DNA of 10,467 nt from JALYSX01 sp036510515 (GTDB lineage: Bacteria; Vulcanimicrobiota; Vulcanimicrobiia; Vulcanimicrobiales; Vulcanimicrobiaceae), in contig DATCDS010000080.1 in NCBI GenBank assembly GCA_036510515.1, positions 1 to 10,467 of the forward strand. Direction: 5' to 3'. The notes under the pieces are model-generated. The model was given only the letters and a program-made list of their open reading frames with translations, was not told the DNA's origin and did not search any database. This document shows, one piece after another, positions 8,278 through 10,467 of this stretch (its first letter is position 1; every line of letters begins with the position of its first letter). Both the position numbers and the translations under genes were made by a program.

Positions 8278-8706
8278 CTACCTCAGTAAGCTTGTAAGGC
8301 GCGAGAGCAGCGCGATATGCCCGCCGCCGTCCTCCGGAACGGGCAGACGCACGACCGCGAACTGCTGGGGCGGCTTCATGCCGAGTTTAGCCGCCATCTG
8401 TGCGAGGCGCTGATCCGACCCCAGGATCGCCAGACGATCGTCCAGTCGCGCCGTTTCTTCTTGCAGCGCCGCTCGCTGGAGATCGGCGCGATTGACCGCA
8501 TAGGCCAAGCCCGTGAGATTCGACGTCAGCATGACGTAACCGAGCAGCAGCGCCGAAGCGATGACGAGTACGACCGAAAACTGCACGATGCCGGCGTAAC
8601 GCGCGCGAGAGTAATGCGCGATTCGATCGCCGGTCGCGCCGCGCGCCCGTCGCGCGTTGCGGATGCGTGGTTGCGGTGCCTGGAGTTGGCGGGCGGCTTG
8701 TGCCAT
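8278..8706 (-). CDS. ftsL: FtsL-like division protein
   Basis: A 142-residue bitopic membrane protein in the usual FtsL slot between rsmH and ftsI. FtsL has little sequence conservation, so the call rests on architecture and place. It has a basic cytoplasmic N-terminus rich in Arg and Gln (1-38), one transmembrane segment (about 40-60), and a region predicted by eye to form a coiled coil (about 66-106, with the heptad-like stretch AALQEETARLDDRLAIL). A short tail follows with LAQMAAKLGMKPPQQ (101-115), a pattern common in FtsL/DivIC proteins. In the divisome FtsL pairs with a FtsB/DivIC partner to activate FtsW-FtsI. The ATG at 8706 shares one base with the TAA stop of rsmH (TAATG), which fixes the start and implies coupling. 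A DivIC/FtsB identity is possible but less likely in this position. Confidence 0.82.
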   Translation of the reverse strand: MAQAARQLQAPQPRIRNARRARGATGDRIAHYSRARYAGIVQFSVVLVIASALLLGYVMLTSNLTGLAYAVNRADLQRAALQEETARLDDRLAILGSDQRLAQMAAKLGMKPPQQFAVVRLPVPEDGGGHIALLSRLTSLLR

Positions 8707-9578
8707 TAGCTTGCTTTCCGTTGGGCCACGCGCAGCTTGGCGCTGCGCGAGCGGGGATTTTCGGCTTGCTCGGCCTCATCGGCGACGACCGGCTTGCGCG
8801 TGACGCGCTCGAGGCGATCGTCGTCGCGGAAGGTCGTCTTCACGATGCGATCTTCGAGCGAATGGAAACTGATGGTGGCGACGCGACCCCCGCCGCGCAG
8901 ACGGGAGATCGCCGACGATAGCCCGTCGCGCAGCGCGTCGAGTTCGTCGTTGACCACGATGCGCAACGCTTGAAAAACCTTGGTGGCCGGGTGCACGCGT
9001 TCGCGGTGCCCCTTACGGTGCACCATGCCGGAGACCATCGACGCGAACTCCGTGGTCGTGGTCGGCAGCGTGCCGGCGGCGCGTCGCGCCACGACCGCAC
9101 GCGCGATGCGTCGCGCGGCGCGTTCTTCGCCGTAGTGAAAGAAGATGTCGGCCAATTCGGTTTCGCTGGAGTGCGCCAGCACGTCGTAAGCGCTGCGCTG
9201 CGCGTTCGGGTTCATGCGCATGTCCAGCGGCGCGCGATACTGCAGCGAGAAGCCGCGTTCGCCTTCATCAAATTGCATGGACGAGACCCCCAAATCGAAG
9301 AGCACGCCGTCGACCCGCTCGATCCCGAGCGAATCCAACGCGCTCCCCAGCTCCCGGAAGTTGATAGTGAGGAAAGTAAAGGAAGGCGACGCCATTTCGT
9401 TCGCGCGCGCTTGCGCCGACGGATCGGCGTCCAGCGCGATCAGCCGGCCGCCATTCAAGCGCTCCAAGATGGCCCGGCTGTGCCCACCGGCCCCGAAGGT
9501 CGCATCGACGTAGGTTCCATCCGGCCGGATCTCCAGCAAGTCCAACGTCGGCCGCAACAGGACCGGGATATGGCTCAC
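8706..9578 (-). CDS. rsmH: RsmH (MraW), 16S rRNA (cytosine-1402-N4)-methyltransferase
   Basis: S-adenosylmethionine-dependent enzyme that methylates N4 of C1402 in 16S rRNA, at the ribosomal P site. The product is 290 residues, a little shorter than the usual 300-315. It opens with SHIPVLLRPTLDLL and the SAM-binding loop DATFGAGGHSRAIL (25-38), then LIALDADPSA (46-55), FDLGVSSMQFDEGERGFS (94-111), PLDMRMN (117-123), the KVFQALRIVVNDEL stretch (200-213), SFHSLEDRIVK (237-247) and NPRSRSAKLRV (274-284). The start codon is GTG at 9578: the only in-frame start after the mraZ stop, 18 bases downstream of it, and the protein begins exactly where the family does. No clear Shine-Dalgarno sequence precedes it, so its translation may depend on ribosomes coming from mraZ. 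Confidence 0.97.
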   Translation of the reverse strand: MSHIPVLLRPTLDLLEIRPDGTYVDATFGAGGHSRAILERLNGGRLIALDADPSAQARANEMASPSFTFLTINFRELGSALDSLGIERVDGVLFDLGVSSMQFDEGERGFSLQYRAPLDMRMNPNAQRSAYDVLAHSSETELADIFFHYGEERAARRIARAVVARRAAGTLPTTTTEFASMVSGMVHRKGHRERVHPATKVFQALRIVVNDELDALRDGLSSAISRLRGGGRVATISFHSLEDRIVKTTFRDDDRLERVTRKPVVADEAEQAENPRSRSAKLRVAQRKAS

Positions 9579-9596
9579 GGCTGCACCGGGCGCACA

Positions 9597-10040
9597 TTAG
9601 TAGAAGCCGAGGTCGGCCATGAAATCGGCGACCTCGCCCTGTGGGGCGGCGTGCTGGCTGAGGCGTTCTTTAGCCCAGACCTCAACTCGGGTCAAGGCTC
9701 CGATCGAAACGACCTCGCGGTCGATCCCGGAATAGGTCCGCAGGCCGGCCGGGATCAGCAGGCGCCCCTGGCCGTCGCACGCGACCTCTTCAGTATTGGC
9801 AAACAGGTGGCGGACCAAGCGGCGAAAGCGGTCGTCCTTGCGAGGAGCCGCCTCCAGGCGGCCGCAGAGATCGGCCCAGGTAGCGCTGGGATAGAGGACC
9901 AGGCATGGGTCGGGCTGGGCGATCGTGATCACGAACCCAGCACCAAGCCGCTCCCGAAAGCGCGCGGGCACGATAAGCCTGCCCTTCTCATCAAGAGCGT
10001 GCTCGACCGACCCCGTAAATCGCGGTAGGTCCCCGTGCAT
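9597..10040 (-). CDS. mraZ: MraZ, DNA-binding regulator of the dcw cluster
   Basis: Ring-forming transcription factor with two AbrB-like SpoVT halves. It binds repeats upstream of its own gene and controls the dcw operon. The product is 147 residues, normal size. Both halves show the family DxKGR-type motif: HALDEKGRLIVPARFRERL (about 14-32) and ACDGQGRLLIPAGLR (about 86-100). The start is placed at the ATG at 10040, which sits four bases after GGAGG. An ATG seven codons upstream (10061) is in frame, but with the promoter seen here it would lie only about 12 bases from the transcription start, with its G-rich tract outside the message. The gene is first in the cluster, and its likely operator is immediately upstream. 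Confidence 0.95.
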   Translation of the reverse strand: MHGDLPRFTGSVEHALDEKGRLIVPARFRERLGAGFVITIAQPDPCLVLYPSATWADLCGRLEAAPRKDDRFRRLVRHLFANTEEVACDGQGRLLIPAGLRTYSGIDREVVSIGALTRVEVWAKERLSQHAAPQGEVADFMADLGFY

Positions 10041-10042
10041 TA

Positions 10043-10051
10043 CCCCTCCCC
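10043..10051 (-). promoter_or_regulatory. mraZ ribosome-binding site
   Basis: On the minus strand the sequence GGGGAGGGG ends two bases before the ATG at 10040; its GGAGG core is four bases from the start codon. It is the clearest Shine-Dalgarno sequence among the recognised dcw genes in the window, most of which start by overlap with the gene before. It supports the ATG at 10040 rather than the one at 10061. Confidence 0.7.
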
Positions 10052-10055
10052 AGGC

Positions 10056-10080
10056 CACCATTGGTCACCACTTCCCCCCA
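10056..10080 (-). promoter_or_regulatory. MraZ operator (MraZ box), three TGGKG repeats
   Basis: Read on the minus strand, TGGGG (10080-10076), TGGTG (10070-10066) and TGGTG (10060-10056) are separated by exactly five bases each, a 10-base period. MraZ of E. coli is known to bind TGGGN direct repeats separated by five bases upstream of mraZ; the pattern here is the same with G or T at the fourth position. The first repeat begins on the last base of the -10 box, and the array covers the transcription start and leader, so binding would block transcription. This implies autorepression of mraZ and the cluster behind it. Confidence 0.72.
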
Positions 10081-10108
10081 CTATACGCGCGAGGGGGGGC
10101 GAAGGCAA
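10080..10108 (-). promoter_or_regulatory. Sigma70-type promoter of the dcw cluster (PmraZ)
   Basis: Minus-strand TTGCCT (10108-10103) matches four of six bases of the -35 consensus, and TATAGT (10085-10080) matches five of six of the -10 consensus. The spacer is exactly 17 bases and includes a run of seven C residues. Transcription would start near 10073-10074, giving an mraZ leader of about 33 bases. No other promoter of similar quality was seen inside the gene block. Confidence 0.72.
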
Positions 10109-10135
10109 GGGCGCGGCGGGGCGCTTCTAAAATCT

Positions 10136-10189
10136 CGAAGTGGATGTCACAGGACCGAAGTGCGTGACAATTCTCGAAGTAGATGTCTC
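10136..10189. repeat. Three tandem direct repeats (about 15 bases) upstream of the mraZ promoter
   Basis: The plus strand carries CGAAGTGGATGTCAC (10136-10150), CGAAGTGCGTGACAA (10156-10170) and CGAAGTAGATGTCTC (10175-10189). Copies one and three agree at 13 of 15 positions and share the preceding TCT; copy two agrees with copy one at 11 of 15. Start-to-start spacing is 20 and 19 bases, close to two helical turns, so all three face the same side of the DNA. They lie about 63-116 bases upstream of the predicted mraZ transcription start. The placement suggests sites for an activator or repressor, identity unknown. Confidence 0.55.
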
Positions 10190-10289
10190 CGGGGAGATGA
10201 CGAAGGAGGCCGCTTGGGGAATCTGATGCCCCTCCAAAAACTAGCGGTCTGGCTGCTCGAGGTCCCCGTCACTCCTCGTCGACCAACGA
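10190..10289. other. Non-coding stretch between the possible small gene and the repeat array
   Basis: About 100 bases with no supported gene. It contains a short imperfect inverted repeat, TCTCCGGGGAGA (10186-10197), overlapping the last direct repeat, and a run of five A on the plus strand (five T on the minus) near 10236-10240 that lacks a convincing hairpin before it. No tRNA, transposon end or riboswitch pattern was seen. Together with the promoter, operator and repeats it makes up the intergenic region of about 250 bases in front of mraZ. Confidence 0.4.
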
Positions 10290-10397
10290 CTAAGGAATTG
10301 CCTGTCCCGAGAGCTTCTGTCGATCGAGCCACTCGGTCAGGTCCTGCTTCGAGCGGAATGTCTCGGACATCGTTTCCTTCAACTTTATAAGACGCAT
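10290..10397 (-). CDS. Possible small protein of 35 residues upstream of mraZ
   Basis: A short open frame from ATG 10397 to TAG 10290-10292 encodes a hydrophilic, charged peptide that starts MRLIKLKETMSETF and contains DLTEWLDRQKL. GAGG lies five bases before the ATG, a better ribosome-binding site than most genes in the window have. Third codon positions in the middle of the frame are mostly G or C, as in the neighbours, though the first codons are AT-richer. After the stop the same frame gives six more codons (SLVDEE) and then a TGA. I do not recognise the sequence. It could be a real small gene, a broken remnant, or chance; it has the same direction as the cluster and ends about 180 bases before the mraZ promoter. 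Confidence 0.33.
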   Translation of the reverse strand: MRLIKLKETMSETFRSKQDLTEWLDRQKLSGQAIP

Positions 10398-10467
10398 GGT
10401 TACCTCGCGTGTTTGCGCGCGATACAATGCGATGTTGTTCGGCTCAGACCGTCGTCGGTGGCGCCGC

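Noticed and set aside
8970..10028. Plus-strand open frame of 352 codons opposite rsmH and mraZ
   Set aside because: It spans two genes with strong family motifs on the other strand and has no identity of its own.
10186..10250. Possible transcription terminator before mraZ (short inverted repeat and a T run on the minus strand)
   Set aside because: The inverted repeat TCTCCGGGGAGA allows only a four-base stem with a four-base loop, and the T run is not next to it, so it does not form a convincing intrinsic terminator.
10147..10332. Minus-strand open frame of 61 codons upstream of mraZ
   Set aside because: It overlaps the 35-codon candidate in another frame, lacks a good ribosome-binding site and ends inside the direct repeats.
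10061..10390. Plus-strand open frame of 109 codons across the mraZ upstream region
   Set aside because: It runs through the promoter, operator and direct repeats, has Arg/Ser/Pro-rich shadow composition and resembles nothing known.
10412..10434. Plus-strand TACAAT resembling a -10 box near the right edge
   Set aside because: There is no -35 element at proper spacing (TTGCGC is too close) and no gene follows on the plus strand within the window.

Overview
The window is the front end of a division and cell wall (dcw) gene cluster, all on the minus strand and read from the right edge towards the left. In transcription order it holds mraZ, rsmH, an ftsL-like gene, ftsI, murE, murF, a CofE-like (F420-0:gamma-glutamyl ligase family) gene, mraY, murD and the first 196 codons of ftsW, which runs off the left edge. 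The DNA is GC-rich and genes fill almost everything from base 1 to 10040. MurE carries a DNPR motif, so the organism very probably makes meso-diaminopimelate peptidoglycan. Gene order and content fit a high-GC, probably diderm bacterium. The phylum cannot be fixed from this sequence; an uncultivated lineage such as Eremiobacterota (WPS-2) is only a guess.

Right edge (about 10041-10467, about 430 bases). This holds the control region. A sigma70-type promoter (TTGCCT, 17-base spacer, TATAGT on the minus strand) lies just upstream of mraZ. Directly downstream of it are three TGGKG pentamers spaced exactly 10 bases apart, which matches the known MraZ operator. Further upstream are three direct repeats of about 15 bases at 19-20 base spacing, not explained by known dcw control, and a possible 35-codon gene with a ribosome-binding site.

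Gene block (1-10040). RsmH methylates 16S rRNA; the FtsL-like protein and FtsI belong to the divisome; MurE, MurF and MurD are Mur ligases; MraY makes lipid I; FtsW is the septal SEDS glycosyltransferase. From ftsI to murD every junction is a 4-base ATGA or GTGA overlap (ftsI/murE, murE/murF, murF/cofE-like, cofE-like/mraY, mraY/murD), so this part is one translationally coupled unit.

The most unusual element is the CofE-like gene set inside that chain between murF and mraY, a slot usually empty in dcw clusters. It belongs to a family of nucleotide-dependent ligases that attach glutamate through amide bonds, and it looks like the branch found in organisms that do not make F420. Its position suggests, by inference, an amide-ligase role on peptidoglycan precursors or a related glutamate-containing substrate.
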